From assembly GCF_004101245.1 (NCBI RefSeq), contig NZ_SCIN01000003.1:186001-250000 (forward strand): a stretch of 64,000 nucleotides of DNA, read 5' to 3'. Below, piece by piece: positions 9,370 to 18,349 of the stretch. The notes under the pieces were generated by a model. That model did not search any database. It saw only the letters and a program-made list of their open reading frames with translations, and had not been told where the DNA came from. Source of the DNA: Sphingomonas sp. UV9. Lineage in GTDB: Bacteria > Pseudomonadota > Alphaproteobacteria > Sphingomonadales > Sphingomonadaceae. A program made the translations under genes and the position numbers. Each line of letters opens with the position of its first letter. Within the stretch, counting starts at the first letter, position 1.

Positions 9370-9801
9370 CTAAACCCGCACACCCTTGGGCGCCAACCGC
9401 CGGATATCCAGCACATCGACCTGCGCCAGCATCACCGCGCCAAGCACCTTGTCTCCGGTCTCGACGAGGATCCCCTCATGCGTCGCGCGCACCGTCCGCC
9501 ATGCGACCTCGCGTACCGCCAGCCGCTTGCCGACCCGCTTCACCGCCGCGACGCGACCATCGTCCGCCACCGCCAGAGCACCCTTGCCATCCGCGCCCAC
9601 GACGGCCCCCGCCACCGCAAACCCGTGCAACTGCGCCTGCGCCGCATCCGCCGCCTCTTCCGGCGTCTCGATCTTCACCACGCGGCGCGCCCGGACGATC
9701 GCCCACGCTGCGCAGATGCCGATGATCGCCAAAAGCGCAACGACCACGCCGCCGATCGCATAGGGCCCGACCAGATAGGGCCCGATCGCAACAGGGCTCA
9801 T
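9370..9801 (-). CDS. Hypothetical single-pass membrane protein
   Basis: The 143-residue protein has a short periplasmic N-terminus, one membrane helix (about residues 16-38, GGVVVALLAIIGICAAWAIV) followed by basic RARRVVK, then a beta-rich cytoplasmic domain with many short Val/Gly strands (GKGALAVADDGRVAAVKRVG). I do not recognise a catalytic motif. Its start ATG overlaps the stop codon of the upstream DUF442-family gene (ATGA), so it is translated as third gene of the recQ operon. Function unknown; the domain could be an NfeD-like barrel, but this is a guess from pattern only. Confidence 0.7.
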   Translation of the reverse strand: MSPVAIGPYLVGPYAIGGVVVALLAIIGICAAWAIVRARRVVKIETPEEAADAAQAQLHGFAVAGAVVGADGKGALAVADDGRVAAVKRVGKRLAVREVAWRTVRATHEGILVETGDKVLGAVMLAQVDVLDIRRLAPKGVRV

Positions 9802-10226
9802 CGCGGCCCTGCGAGCGCGTCCAGCATCGGGCGAATACCGCGCAGGTCATACCCTGCGTCCTCGGCCTGCGCGAGCAGCAGGTTCGGGTTGCGCCCCGCC
9901 TTCGCCGCCGCCAGCGCCCACAGATTGCAGCTCCGCGTCCCCGACCGGCAATAGGCCAGCACCGGCCCCTTAGACTCGGTCAGCGCCTGCGTCATCGCGT
10001 CGATCTGCGGATGCGAGAACCCCGCATGCGTCACCGGAATCGCGACATAGGCCAGCCCCGCCGCCTCCGCCGCCGCGCGGATCGAGTCACCCGAAGGCTG
10101 CCCCGCATCCTCGTCGTCGGGCCGGTTGTTGACGATCGTCGTGTATCCCGCCGCCGCAAGCTCTGCGACATGCTCGACCGCGATCTGCGGCGCGACCGAA
10201 ATACTTTCGTTGATTTGCCGTATCAT
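9798..10226 (-). CDS. TIGR01244/DUF442 family phosphatase-like sulfur transferase
   Basis: This 142-residue protein contains the PTP-type active-site loop AYCRSGTRS (Cys near residue 93, CX5R) and the family segments [15 protein letters not shown] and [12 protein letters not shown]. Members are the stand-alone version of the N-terminal domain of Blh (beta-lactamase hydrolase-like) proteins, linked to sulfide handling in other alphaproteobacteria. The substrate here is not known. The ATG overlaps the recQ stop codon (ATGA), and its own stop overlaps the next start, so three genes are translationally coupled. Confidence 0.82.
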   Translation of the reverse strand: MIRQINESISVAPQIAVEHVAELAAAGYTTIVNNRPDDEDAGQPSGDSIRAAAEAAGLAYVAIPVTHAGFSHPQIDAMTQALTESKGPVLAYCRSGTRSCNLWALAAAKAGRNPNLLLAQAEDAGYDLRGIRPMLDALAGPR

Positions 10227-11989
10227 GCGGACTCGCGGATCACCTCAAGGAAGGCATCCCCATAGGCGTCGAGTTTGCGCGCGCCAATGCCTGAAAGCAG
10301 GCTCAACTCGGCCCGCGATCCGGGCCGTTGCCGGGCAATGTCACGCAGCACCGAATCGTGGAAGATCACATACGGCGGAACGCCCGCTTCCTTCGCCAGA
10401 TCGCGCCGTCGCACCCGCAACGCCTCGAACAGCGGATCGTCCACGGGGTTCGGCGTCGCGCCCGGCGCCGCCTTGCGCCGCCGCTCGCGCTTGGGCGGCA
10501 CGATCACCGACAGCGCCGACTCGCCCTTCAGGATCGCCTTGGCCGCCGGCCCGAATTCGAGGCCGCCATGCGGATTGGTGCGCAGCGCATCCTTCAGCAT
10601 CAGCGCGCGCGACACGGGCTTCAGCAGCGCCACCTCGTCGCCATCGACGATCCCGTACACCGACAGCGCCTCATGCCCGTTCATCAGGCTTCGCTCCGAC
10701 GATACCCCCGTCAGGATCCCCTCGATATAGCCGACGCCGTACATCTGCCCGGTCCGAAACACCGCCGACAGGAATTTCCGCGCCGTCTCGGTCGCGTCCA
10801 CCGCATCGACATTGCCGAGGCAATTGTCGCAGTTGCCGCAATCCTCCAGCCGCTCCTCGCCGAAATGCTTGAGCAGGATCCGTCGCCGGCACCCTGCGGT
10901 CTCGACCAGCCCGCCCATCGCCGCCAGCCGCTGGCGTTCGCCCGCCTGCCGCTCGGGCTCGACCTCACCGATCCGCTGGCGTGCGCGCGCGAAATCTTCC
11001 GCGCCCCAGAACAGATGCGCGATCGCCGGATCGCCGTCGCGCCCCGCGCGCCCGGTTTCCTGATAATAGGCCTCGATCGATTTCGGCAGCCCGGCATGCG
11101 CCACGAACCGCACGTCGGGCTTGTCGATCCCCATCCCGAACGCGACCGTGGCGCAGATCACCATGTCCTCGCTCGCGACGAAATCCGCCTGGTTCTTCGC
11201 GCGGATGTGCGGGTCCAGCCCTGCATGATAGGCGCGCGTCGGCCGTCCGCTCCGCCCCAGCGCCTCGGCCAGCTTCTCGGTCGCAGCCCGCGTCTGCGCA
11301 TAGACGATGCCCGGCCCCGGGATCTTCTCGAGGATGTCGGCGATCTGCCGGTTGACGTTGTCGCGGGGGGAAATCGCATAGCGGATGTTCGGCCGGTCGA
11401 ACCCCGACACGATCAGCCCCTCGCGCGATATCCCCAGCTGTTCCAGGATATCCGCCCGAGTATGCGCATCCGCCGTCGCCGTCAGCGCGAGCCGCGGCAC
11501 GTCCGGAAAGCTGTCGAGCAACGGCCGCAACAACCGGTAGTCCGGCCGGAAGTCATGCCCCCATTCGCTGACGCAGTGTGCCTCGTCGATCGCGAACAGG
11601 CTGATCTTCGCCTGGCTCAGGAGATTGCGAAAACTCTCGTTCGAAGCCCGCTCCGGCGCGACGTACAGCAAATCGAGATCGCCCGCCCGAAACCGTGCGA
11701 TCGTCTCCTCACGGTTCGTATCGACCGAGGTCAGCGTCGCCGCCTTGATCCCGACCGCGGTCGCGGCGCGCAACTGGTCGTGCATCAGCGCGATCAGCGG
11801 CGACACGACCACGCACGTCCCCTCCAGCATCGTCGCCGGCAACTGGTAACACAGAGACTTTCCCGCGCCCGTCGGCATGACGGCCAGCGTACGCTGCCCG
11901 GCGAGCACCCGATCGACCACATCGCGTTGCACCCCCCGAAACTCGGGAAAACCAAAGATACGCTGCAGGTCGGGAAGGGGGTCGAGCAT
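10223..11989 (-). CDS. recQ: ATP-dependent DNA helicase RecQ
   Basis: The 588-residue protein has Walker A PTGAGKS (residues 39-45), the DEAH box in [19 protein letters not shown], motif [12 protein letters not shown], a zinc-binding RQC domain ([12 protein letters not shown]...CGNCDNC) and a C-terminal HRDC domain (about 510-588). RecQ unwinds DNA during recombination and fork repair. I start at the ATG at 11989 ([14 protein letters not shown]), which fits family length; an in-frame ATG at 12043 would add 18 residues without homologous character. Neither start has a strong Shine-Dalgarno. It leads the operon recQ-DUF442-membrane protein. Confidence 0.93.
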   Translation of the reverse strand: MLDPLPDLQRIFGFPEFRGVQRDVVDRVLAGQRTLAVMPTGAGKSLCYQLPATMLEGTCVVVSPLIALMHDQLRAATAVGIKAATLTSVDTNREETIARFRAGDLDLLYVAPERASNESFRNLLSQAKISLFAIDEAHCVSEWGHDFRPDYRLLRPLLDSFPDVPRLALTATADAHTRADILEQLGISREGLIVSGFDRPNIRYAISPRDNVNRQIADILEKIPGPGIVYAQTRAATEKLAEALGRSGRPTRAYHAGLDPHIRAKNQADFVASEDMVICATVAFGMGIDKPDVRFVAHAGLPKSIEAYYQETGRAGRDGDPAIAHLFWGAEDFARARQRIGEVEPERQAGERQRLAAMGGLVETAGCRRRILLKHFGEERLEDCGNCDNCLGNVDAVDATETARKFLSAVFRTGQMYGVGYIEGILTGVSSERSLMNGHEALSVYGIVDGDEVALLKPVSRALMLKDALRTNPHGGLEFGPAAKAILKGESALSVIVPPKRERRRKAAPGATPNPVDDPLFEALRVRRRDLAKEAGVPPYVIFHDSVLRDIARQRPGSRAELSLLSGIGARKLDAYGDAFLEVIRESA

Positions 11990-12114
11990 CCCCGGCGATC
12001 TAGGCCCCGCATGCCGCTGCGTCGAGGGCGCGAATACATTCATACTCGCGCGGAAAGGCGTTGCCGCCGTTTCACGATGTGCGACACCCTGCGCATTGGG
12101 GTGTTGGAGATGGC

Positions 12115-13080
12115 ATGACAGGCTCGGTTTCACGCGGGATTGCCGCAGCACTCATCCTAGCCGGAAGCGCGGCCTTGGCTGCGGACAAGGCGCCGCCAGT
12201 TCGCGACGTGCCGATCGGCGGCATGATCGCCGCGACGATCGACGGCAAGCCGGTCAGCCTGCGCGTCGATCCCGGCGCACCCGGGCTCATACTGATGACG
12301 ACGCCTGCCGCCGAGCAACTGGGATTGAAAGGCGGCATGATGGAACTCGGCTATTCGGTCGGCGGGCAGGGCGCGATGCAGGCCACGACCGTGCGGCCGA
12401 TGACGTTCGGAACCACCCCCGTAAAACGCCGCATTGGTTTTCCCAGCCGCAGGAAGGGGTCCGCCGACGGTCTCTGGGTCGGCCGCGCCTATGCGACCGT
12501 GGGCGACGGCAGTATCGGGCCGGGTTCGCTGCCCGAGCCGGTCGTACGCATCGCCCTCCGTGCGCCCCGCGCCGGCGAACGGACGGTCGCGCTGCCGATG
12601 GTCGATGGCGGCGGGCTGTTCGGGCGATTGTCGGGCGTGTTCGCGCAGATCGTCATCGGCGGCCAGCCGGTGCGCGTCCGCTTCGATCCCTATCACCCGC
12701 GCACCACGGTTACCGCCAACGCCGCATCGCTGATCGCCGAGGCGCAGCGCGGCACGCTCACCGGCACCGCCGAACCGGTCGAGATCGCCTTCGGCATCGT
12801 CCGGCCCGTCCGTACGATGACGCTCGCGACCCCGCTCGCGGTCGGCCCGCTGCTGCTATCGACGTTAGGCGTCCGCACCGGCGACGTCGGCAGCGCCGCC
12901 GCGATCCCCGAGGCCGAGGCCGACGCCGCCCCGCCCGACCCCGACGAGATCGTCGTCACCGCCAAGGGCAAGCGCGACCCCAAACACGACCGCCTGACGC
13001 TCGGCGCGGATGTGCTCGATCGGTGCTCCGAAATCGTGTTCGACAAACCGGCGAAACAGGTCCGGCTGACCTGCGGCTAG
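12115..13080 (+). CDS. Secreted protein with degenerate retropepsin-like domains
   Basis: The 321-residue protein starts with a signal peptide ([18 protein letters not shown]; cleavage after ALA near residue 23). Two beta-rich segments follow, each resembling a retropepsin-like aspartyl fold: [20 protein letters not shown] with PGAPGLIL, and [18 protein letters not shown]. The catalytic Asp-Thr/Ser-Gly is not intact (DPGA and DPYH), so protease activity is unlikely. The C-terminal part contains [13 protein letters not shown]. The ATG has GGAG 9 nt upstream. It is divergent from recQ. The family is a guess; secretion is well supported. Confidence 0.72.
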   Translation: MTGSVSRGIAAALILAGSAALAADKAPPVRDVPIGGMIAATIDGKPVSLRVDPGAPGLILMTTPAAEQLGLKGGMMELGYSVGGQGAMQATTVRPMTFGTTPVKRRIGFPSRRKGSADGLWVGRAYATVGDGSIGPGSLPEPVVRIALRAPRAGERTVALPMVDGGGLFGRLSGVFAQIVIGGQPVRVRFDPYHPRTTVTANAASLIAEAQRGTLTGTAEPVEIAFGIVRPVRTMTLATPLAVGPLLLSTLGVRTGDVGSAAAIPEAEADAAPPDPDEIVVTAKGKRDPKHDRLTLGADVLDRCSEIVFDKPAKQVRLTCG

Positions 13081-13105
13081 GGTCGATCCGTCCAATACCG
13101 ATCAT

Positions 13106-13137
13106 TTAGCGATCTTGCTAATTAGCGATATGGCTAA
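13106..13137. promoter_or_regulatory. Tandem palindromic operator and promoter of the sdpR-sdpI-like operon
   Basis: Two adjacent palindromes, TTAGC-GATCTT-GCTAA (13106-13121) and TTAGC-GATATG-GCTAA (13122-13137), abut directly. They overlap a plausible promoter, TTGCTA (13115-13120), 17 bp, TAGATA (13138-13143). The ATG of the ArsR-type gene begins only 6 nt after this -10 box, so the mRNA may be leaderless. Paired inverted repeats of this size are the usual operators of autoregulated ArsR-family repressors; repression by the adjacent product is inferred. Confidence 0.82.
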
Positions 13138-13149
13138 TAGATATGATCG

Positions 13150-13461
13150 ATGGATTCGGTCTTCGACGCTCTCGCGCATCCGACTCGCCGCCGCATTCTC
13201 GAACTGCTGAAAAGCGGCGCGATGACCGCGGGGGCGCTGGCCGATGCGTTCGCGGTGTCGAAACCGACCATGTCCAACCACTTCGCCAAGCTGAAGGCCG
13301 CCGGCCTCATCCAGGCCGAGAGCCGGGGGACGTCGATCGTCTACACGCTCGACCTGTCGGTGATGGAGGAGGTGGTGATGGGCTTCATGGGGCGGCTCCG
13401 CGTCGGCGCCGCGGATGACGATAAGGGGGACGAGACATGCGCTACCGAAACCTCATCATAG
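13150..13461 (+). CDS. ArsR-family autorepressor, SdpR type
   Basis: The 103-residue winged-helix protein begins DSVFDALAHPTRRRILELLK, continues with the recognition helix region ALADAFAVSKPTMSNHFAKLKAAGLI and the wing ESRGTSIVYTLDLSVMEEVV. It has no metal-binding Cys pairs, in line with the SdpR/PagR subgroup rather than arsenic sensors. Its 3' end overlaps the next gene by 25 bp. In Bacillus SdpR is held at the membrane by SdpI, and the same pairing is found here. The tandem palindromes just upstream are its likely operators. Confidence 0.88.
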   Translation: MDSVFDALAHPTRRRILELLKSGAMTAGALADAFAVSKPTMSNHFAKLKAAGLIQAESRGTSIVYTLDLSVMEEVVMGFMGRLRVGAADDDKGDETCATETSS

Positions 13462-14096
13462 CCTCTGCGGTGACCGCGGCGGGGCTTGCGATCGTCGCCG
13501 CGGTCGCGCTCGGGCGTTTGCCGGCGGGTACGAAGCTGCCGACGCATTGGGGCGCCGACGGACTGCCCGACGGCTTCGCCAATGCGGGGACCGCCTTGTT
13601 CATGCCCGTTGCGCTGAGCGTCGTGGTGTCGCTGGTCATGGCGGCCTTGCCGTCGCTCGAACCGATGCAGCACAAGCTCGAACAATCCGCGCCGCTCTTT
13701 CGCACCGCGTGGGGCGGAATGCTCGGGATCCTGATCCTGGTCGAGGCGATGGTCGCCGCGCCGGCCTTCGGGTTCGCGCTGCCCGCGACGACGATGCTGG
13801 TCGGGATCGGCGTGCTGTTCGTGGCGCTCGGCAACGTCCTGCCAAAGTCGCGCCCCGGCTTCTTCGTCGGCATCCGCACGCCCTGGGCGATCATGGATGC
13901 CGACAACTGGATCGCCACGCACCGCTATGGCGGCCGCATCATGATGGGGGCGGGGTTCGGGCTGGTCCTGGTCGCACTGCTGCCGATGCAAGGCGAAACG
14001 CGCACGTCGTTCGTCACAGCGCTGCTGCTGGTGATGGTGACGACGCCGATCCTCTACTCGTTCTTCTACTGGCGGCGGACTCACCGGGCGGGGTGA
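13437..14096 (+). CDS. SdpI-family membrane protein
   Basis: The 219-residue protein has about six predicted membrane helices and the family signatures LPTHWGADGLPDGFA (DUF1648-like, after helix 1) and GNVLPKSRPGFFVGIRTPWA followed by W-ATHRYGG in the C-terminal SdpI half. SdpI of Bacillus is both an immunity protein against the SdpC toxin and a signal transducer that sequesters SdpR. No toxin gene lies nearby, so here the pair may sense membrane stress. The ATG lies inside the regulator gene (25-bp overlap) with GGGGGA 7 nt upstream. Confidence 0.86.
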   Translation: MRYRNLIIASAVTAAGLAIVAAVALGRLPAGTKLPTHWGADGLPDGFANAGTALFMPVALSVVVSLVMAALPSLEPMQHKLEQSAPLFRTAWGGMLGILILVEAMVAAPAFGFALPATTMLVGIGVLFVALGNVLPKSRPGFFVGIRTPWAIMDADNWIATHRYGGRIMMGAGFGLVLVALLPMQGETRTSFVTALLLVMVTTPILYSFFYWRRTHRAG

Positions 14097-14158
14097 GTTT
14101 GGTTGGGACTAGCGCGGTAGCGATGCGTCGATCGTTATTGCCGGTTCGGAACGCGTCG

Positions 14159-15988
14159 CTACTCGGCCGCCAGCGCCCCCGCATCGTCCCCCGCGCGCTC
14201 CTGCGCCTGCCGGTTCCACATCTCCGCATAGACGCCGGCCCGGCGCAGCAGCTCGCCATGCGTCCCCTTCTCGACGATCCGCCCCGCCTCCAGCACGACG
14301 ATCTGGTCCGCATGCACCACGGTCGACAGACGGTGCGCGATCACGATCGTGGTGCGGCCGCGCTCGATCGCCTCCAGCGTATCGAGAATTTCTGCCTCGG
14401 TCCGGCTGTCCAGCGCCGACGTCGCCTCGTCCAGAATCAAGATCGGCGGGTTCTTCAACAGCGTTCGCGCGATCGCGACGCGCTGTTTCTCGCCGCCCGA
14501 CAGCTTCAACCCGCGCTCGCCGACCCGCGTTTCATATCCCAAAGGCTGGCGCTCGATGAAGCCCGAGATCGCCGCGCCCTTTGCCGCCGTCTCCACCGCC
14601 ACCATGTCCGCACCCTCGCGGCCATAGGCGATGTTGTAGCCGATCGTGTCGTTGAACAGCACGGTATCCTGCGGCACGATCCCGATCGCCGCGCGCAACG
14701 ACGCCTGCGCGACCTGCGAAATGTCCTGCCCGTCGACGGTGATCCGCCCGCCCGTCAGGTCGTAGAACCGGTACAGCAACCGCGCGAGCGTCGACTTGCC
14801 CGCGCCCGACGGCCCGACCACCGCCAGCGTCGATCCCGCCGGCACGTCCAGCTCGAGGTCGCGCAGGATCGGCCGCCCGGCATCGTAGCCGAACGACACC
14901 CCCTCGAACCGCACATGCCCCGCGCTCACCGCCAGCGCCGGCGCACCCGGCGCGTCGACGACCGTGGCCGGCGTATCGATCAGGTCGAACATCGCCGCCA
15001 TGTCGAGCGCACCCTGCCGGATCGTCCGGTACACCATCCCGAGCAGGTCGAGTGGTCGGAACAGCTGCGCCAGCAGCGTCGACACGAACACCACGTCGCC
15101 CGCCGAGGCCTCGCCCCGGCTCCACCGCCACACGACGAAGCCCATGCCCCCCGCCAGCATCACATTGGTGATCAGCGCCTGGCCGAGGTTCAGCCACGCC
15201 AGCGAATTCTCGCTCTTCACCGCGGCCTCGGAATAGGCCGAGATCGCGTCGTCGTAGCGCCGCGCCTCGCGCTCCTCCGCGCCGAAATACTTCACCGTCT
15301 CGAAGTTCAGCAGCGAATCCACCGCATGCGCCACCGCGCCGGTATCGAGGTCGTTCATGCGTGCCCTGAGCGCATTGCGCCAGTCGGTCACCATTCGCGT
15401 GAAGAGGATATAGCCGACCACCATCACGATCGTCGCGATCACCAGCGGCCAGCCGAACTTGGTCCAGAACAGCCCGAGCACCAGCACCAGTTCGAACACC
15501 GTCGGCGCGATGTTGAACAGCAGGAAATACAGCATCGTGTCGATGCTCTTGGTGCCGCGCTCGACCACCTTGGTGACCGCGCCCGTCCGCCGCGACAGAT
15601 GGAAATCGAGGCTCAGCGCATGCAAATGCCGAAACACCTGCGCCGCCAGCCGCCGCGACGCGTCCTGCCCGACCCGCTCGAACACCGCGTTGCGTAAGTT
15701 GTCGAACAAGGTCGTCCCGAACCGCGACGCCGCGTAGCCGATCACCAGCAGCACCACGAGCGTCAGCGCGGTCCGGTCGTTCCCCGCCATCGCGTCGACC
15801 GCGTATTTCAGCGTGAATGCCGCGCCGAACACCTGGATCAGCTTCGAGCCGATCACGAGCAGCATCGCGACGACGATCCGCGCCTTCAGCTTGGGCTGCC
15901 CCGCCGGCCACAGGAACGGCAGGAAACGGCGAAGCGTCGGCAGCAACGGCTGATCCGCGCGCGTGGAGGTGTAGCTGTCAGGGGGCAT
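14159..15988 (-). CDS. ABC exporter of the Atm1/HMT1 (ABCB7) family
   Basis: The 609-residue half-transporter fuses a six-helix membrane domain (about residues 30-320) to an ATPase domain (about 350-590). Walker A is GPSGAGKST, the signature LSGGEKQRVAIAR, Walker B ILILDEATSALD and the H-loop IVIAHRLST. The stretch FHLSRRTGAVTKVVERGTKSID is characteristic of Atm1-like exporters, which move glutathione-linked sulfur or metal species. ATG at 15988 is chosen; an in-frame TTG at 16015 would add 9 residues. Neither has a clear Shine-Dalgarno. Substrate in this organism is inferred from the family. Confidence 0.88.
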   Translation of the reverse strand: MPPDSYTSTRADQPLLPTLRRFLPFLWPAGQPKLKARIVVAMLLVIGSKLIQVFGAAFTLKYAVDAMAGNDRTALTLVVLLVIGYAASRFGTTLFDNLRNAVFERVGQDASRRLAAQVFRHLHALSLDFHLSRRTGAVTKVVERGTKSIDTMLYFLLFNIAPTVFELVLVLGLFWTKFGWPLVIATIVMVVGYILFTRMVTDWRNALRARMNDLDTGAVAHAVDSLLNFETVKYFGAEEREARRYDDAISAYSEAAVKSENSLAWLNLGQALITNVMLAGGMGFVVWRWSRGEASAGDVVFVSTLLAQLFRPLDLLGMVYRTIRQGALDMAAMFDLIDTPATVVDAPGAPALAVSAGHVRFEGVSFGYDAGRPILRDLELDVPAGSTLAVVGPSGAGKSTLARLLYRFYDLTGGRITVDGQDISQVAQASLRAAIGIVPQDTVLFNDTIGYNIAYGREGADMVAVETAAKGAAISGFIERQPLGYETRVGERGLKLSGGEKQRVAIARTLLKNPPILILDEATSALDSRTEAEILDTLEAIERGRTTIVIAHRLSTVVHADQIVVLEAGRIVEKGTHGELLRRAGVYAEMWNRQAQERAGDDAGALAAE

Positions 15989-16085
15989 CGATCGATGCGA
16001 TGTAGGCGCGGTCAAGCCCCGGTAAAAGCAGTTTGACGGAACAATTCGCCCGGTTCGCCGCTTTTGTCCGTAACTGGAGAGTGCA

Positions 16086-16316
16086 ATGGAACCGCTGTTC
16101 TACGTCATGGCGATACTGGGATGCAGCGACGGCAACGTCAGGTGCACCGAGGCGCGCGTTATCCCGGCACGGTACGAGACGATGGCGCAGTGCCGCGCGG
16201 CATTGCCCGATCAGCTCGCGCAGAATACCGACGTTCCCTATCCGATGATCGGCGCGAACTGCCGCGCGAGCGGGCAGCTTATGGCGAAGGCGGGCAAGGC
16301 AAAGTCGCAGGGCTAA
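16086..16316 (+). CDS. Small hypothetical protein with four cysteines
   Basis: The 76-residue protein has a short hydrophobic start (MEPLFYVMAILGCSDG) and four cysteines (about residues 13, 20, 36 and 59), which would fit two disulfides in an oxidising compartment or a short lipobox-like segment (ILGC). GGAG precedes the ATG by 8 nt, and codon use matches neighbours. I recognise it only as a type of small protein common in sphingomonads. No function can be assigned. Confidence 0.7.
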   Translation: MEPLFYVMAILGCSDGNVRCTEARVIPARYETMAQCRAALPDQLAQNTDVPYPMIGANCRASGQLMAKAGKAKSQG

Positions 16317-16356
16317 GCTCCCTTCCGTCACGCCCCCGTCCGTCACGTACACCGTC

Positions 16357-16449
16357 CGTCATGCCGGGCTTGTTCCGGAATTCACTCGTCCCCGGACCTA
16401 GTGCGTGAGGATGTGCGGAACGGTGGATCTCGGAACAAGTCCGGGAACG
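16357..16449. repeat. Decayed palindromic repeat, family E
   Basis: The left arm CGTCATGCCGGGCTTGTTCC matches the copy at 6757-6851, but the right arm GGTGGATCTCGGAACAAGTC has several changes and the terminal GGCATGACG is replaced by GGGAACGG. It lies between the convergent small-protein gene and crtB. Confidence 0.75.
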
Positions 16450-16464
16450 GATGGTCGGGACGCG

Positions 16465-17415
16465 TCAGTCCCGAGGCCGCGTCCACAATCGTGCATCCCT
16501 AGGAGCCCGCGGATACAGCGTTTCCCGCCGCGCCGCCTCCCGCGCCGCCTTGGCGATAAACCCCAGCTTCTGCGCCCCCGACGTCGTCACCCGGTGATCC
16601 CACGCATGTTCGCCGCGCGTCGCCACCGCGCGCCCGATCGCGCCATAAATCCCCGCCGCCGATAGCACCGCCCAGGCCGACCGGAACGACAACGCCGGCG
16701 TCCCCTCGCGTGCGCTCGCCTCGAACGCCGCCGCGCGCTCCGCCATCCGCTTGGTCAGCACCGCGAGGCGCGATCGGAACGGTGGCTTCATGTGTTGGCC
16801 CGGTGGAAAGTCCATCTCGACCAGCCACTCCTCGGGCACGTAGCAGCGCCCGACCCGGTCATCCTCCTCGATGTCGCGCATGATGTTGGCGAGCTGGAAC
16901 GCCATCCCCAGGTCGCACGCGCGATCGAGCGTGTCCTCGTCATCGGGATCGACGCCCATCGCGATCGCCATCATGCAGCCGACGACGCCCGCGACATGGT
17001 AGCAATATTTGTACAGGTCGTTCTCCGACCGCGGCCGCCACTCGCGCGCATCCAGCGCGAACCCCTCGACCAGATCGCGCGCGAACCGCTTGGGCATGCC
17101 GGTCTCGGCCGCAACGATTCGCAGCGCATCGAACGCCGGCTCGCCGACCACCTGGCCCGCCAGCGCCTGCTCGGTCATCGCCGACAAAGCCACCAGCCGC
17201 GCCGGGGCGTCGTCGACCACGGTCATCCCGTGCCCATGATCCTGTCCATCGGCGATATCGTCGCACCGCCGGCACCACGCATAGAGCAGCCACGCCCGCT
17301 CGCGCGTCGGCTTGTCGAACAACAGGCTGGCCGCGGCAAAGCTCTTGGAGCCTATCGCGATCGACTTCTTGGCCGCCGCGACGATCTCCGCACGGGAAAG
17401 GGTGGGGGGAGTCAT
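16465..17415 (-). CDS. crtB: Phytoene synthase
   Basis: The roughly 316-residue enzyme condenses two geranylgeranyl diphosphates to phytoene. Both Asp-rich motifs are present: CRRCDDIADGQ (residues 48-58) and DLGMAFQLANIMRDIEEDDR (about 163-182), followed by GRCYVPEEWL, a phytoene/squalene synthase signature. The start is placed at the ATG at 17415 (MTPPTLSRAEIV); another ATG four codons upstream is possible. It is transcribed in the same direction as crtY-crtI but separated from them by a LOG-family gene and repeats, so the cluster is split. Confidence 0.94.
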   Translation of the reverse strand: MTPPTLSRAEIVAAAKKSIAIGSKSFAAASLLFDKPTRERAWLLYAWCRRCDDIADGQDHGHGMTVVDDAPARLVALSAMTEQALAGQVVGEPAFDALRIVAAETGMPKRFARDLVEGFALDAREWRPRSENDLYKYCYHVAGVVGCMMAIAMGVDPDDEDTLDRACDLGMAFQLANIMRDIEEDDRVGRCYVPEEWLVEMDFPPGQHMKPPFRSRLAVLTKRMAERAAAFEASAREGTPALSFRSAWAVLSAAGIYGAIGRAVATRGEHAWDHRVTTSGAQKLGFIAKAAREAARRETLYPRAPRDARLWTRPRD

Positions 17416-17431
17416 ACCCGCCCCCATGCTA

Positions 17432-17535
17432 CCACCCCGGCGAAGGCCGGGGCCCAGTTGGGGGACAGATATTGGTTGGCGTTGCGCGTCGTCACCTCAA
17501 CCTTTCCAACTGGGCCCCGGCCTTCGCCGGGGTGG
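17432..17535. repeat. Palindromic intergenic repeat, family A
   Basis: The left arm CCACCCCGGCGAAGGCCGGG with GCCCAGTTGG faces CCAACTGGGCCCCGGCCTTC with GCCGGGGTGG. Both arms share the same variant (CAGTTGG/CCAACTG), that is, compensated substitutions that keep the stem perfect. It lies between the LOG gene and crtB. Confidence 0.88.
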
Positions 17536-17572
17536 CGGTGTAGGTTGAGATCGGGCGTCAACTCAGGCTGCT

Positions 17573-18154
17573 TCACAAATCGGCCGCGTTCATCCGCACG
17601 ATCGGCTGCGTCGGCACGTGGCGCTGCATCCGGTCGAGCAGCACATCCAGCGTATCCGCGACGATCAGCAGATCGCGGTGCTGCGGCCGCAGAAACCCGA
17701 CCTCGCCCATTTTCTCCCAGAACGCGATCAGGTGATCATAATAGCCCGCGGTATTCAGCAGCCCCACCGGATCCGCATGATAGCCAAGCTGCGCCCAGCT
17801 CAGCGCCTCCCACAGCTCGTCCATCGTCCCCGTCCCGCCGGGAATCGTCACGAACCCGTCGCTGAGATCGGTGAACATCTGCTTGCGCTGATGCATGCCC
17901 GTGACGACGTGCAACTCGGTGAGCCCGCGATGCGCGACCTCCGCATCGACCAGCGCCTGCGGAATAACGCCGATAACCTCGCCGCCGCCCTCAAGCGCCC
18001 CATCCGCGATCGCGCCCATCAGCCCGGTCCGCCCGCCACCATAAACGAGGCCAATCCCCCGCTTGGCAAAAGCCAGCCCCAGCGCGCGGGCGCCTTCGAT
18101 ATAGATCGGATCAGCCGGCGTCGCCGACCCACAATACACAGCAAGACGTTTCAT
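17573..18154 (-). CDS. LOG-family protein (nucleoside 5'-monophosphate phosphoribohydrolase)
   Basis: The 193-residue Rossmann-fold protein contains both LOG signatures, GGGRTGLMG (residues 39-47) and PGGTGTMDE (about 104-112), and a conserved HQRKQMF. LOG enzymes release free base from (cytokinin) nucleoside monophosphates; in bacteria they often act in nucleotide salvage, and some release cytokinins. It lies between crtI and crtB on the same strand. There is no known tie to carotenoid synthesis, so co-location may be incidental. Confidence 0.9.
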   Translation of the reverse strand: MKRLAVYCGSATPADPIYIEGARALGLAFAKRGIGLVYGGGRTGLMGAIADGALEGGGEVIGVIPQALVDAEVAHRGLTELHVVTGMHQRKQMFTDLSDGFVTIPGGTGTMDELWEALSWAQLGYHADPVGLLNTAGYYDHLIAFWEKMGEVGFLRPQHRDLLIVADTLDVLLDRMQRHVPTQPIVRMNAADL

Positions 18155-18200
18155 CCGTCCCCGCTACGAGATGCGCGCACGGTGCCGCAAGGGAAGAATG

Positions 18201-18345
18201 GGTTCACGCGGAGGCGCGGAGACGCGGAGGTGTTGTCCTTGTCGCGTAGCGACCGTTCAATCACCTTCGCTGGAGCAGAAGTTGGTGTCTCCCGACCGAG
18301 AGGCCGGACGCAACACCTCCGCGCCTCCGCGTCTCCGCGTGAACC
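18201..18345. repeat. Long inverted repeat between crtI and the LOG gene
   Basis: The 35-bp left arm (18201-18235) starts GGTTCACGCGGAGGCGCGGA and the right arm (18311-18345) ends CCTCCGCGTCTCCGCGTGAACC. They are reverse complements except for a swap in the order of the inner GAGGCGCG/GAGACGCG units. The 75-bp centre has CGACCGTTC and GGTGTCTCCCGACC. The arms are themselves tandem copies of GCGGAG(G/A)CG. This family is seen only once in the window. Confidence 0.8.
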
Positions 18346-18349
18346 AACC

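Noticed and set aside
12115..13080. Active retropepsin-like aspartyl protease
   Set aside because: The expected Asp-Thr/Ser-Gly is DPGA in the first domain and DPYH in the second, so catalytic residues are not intact.
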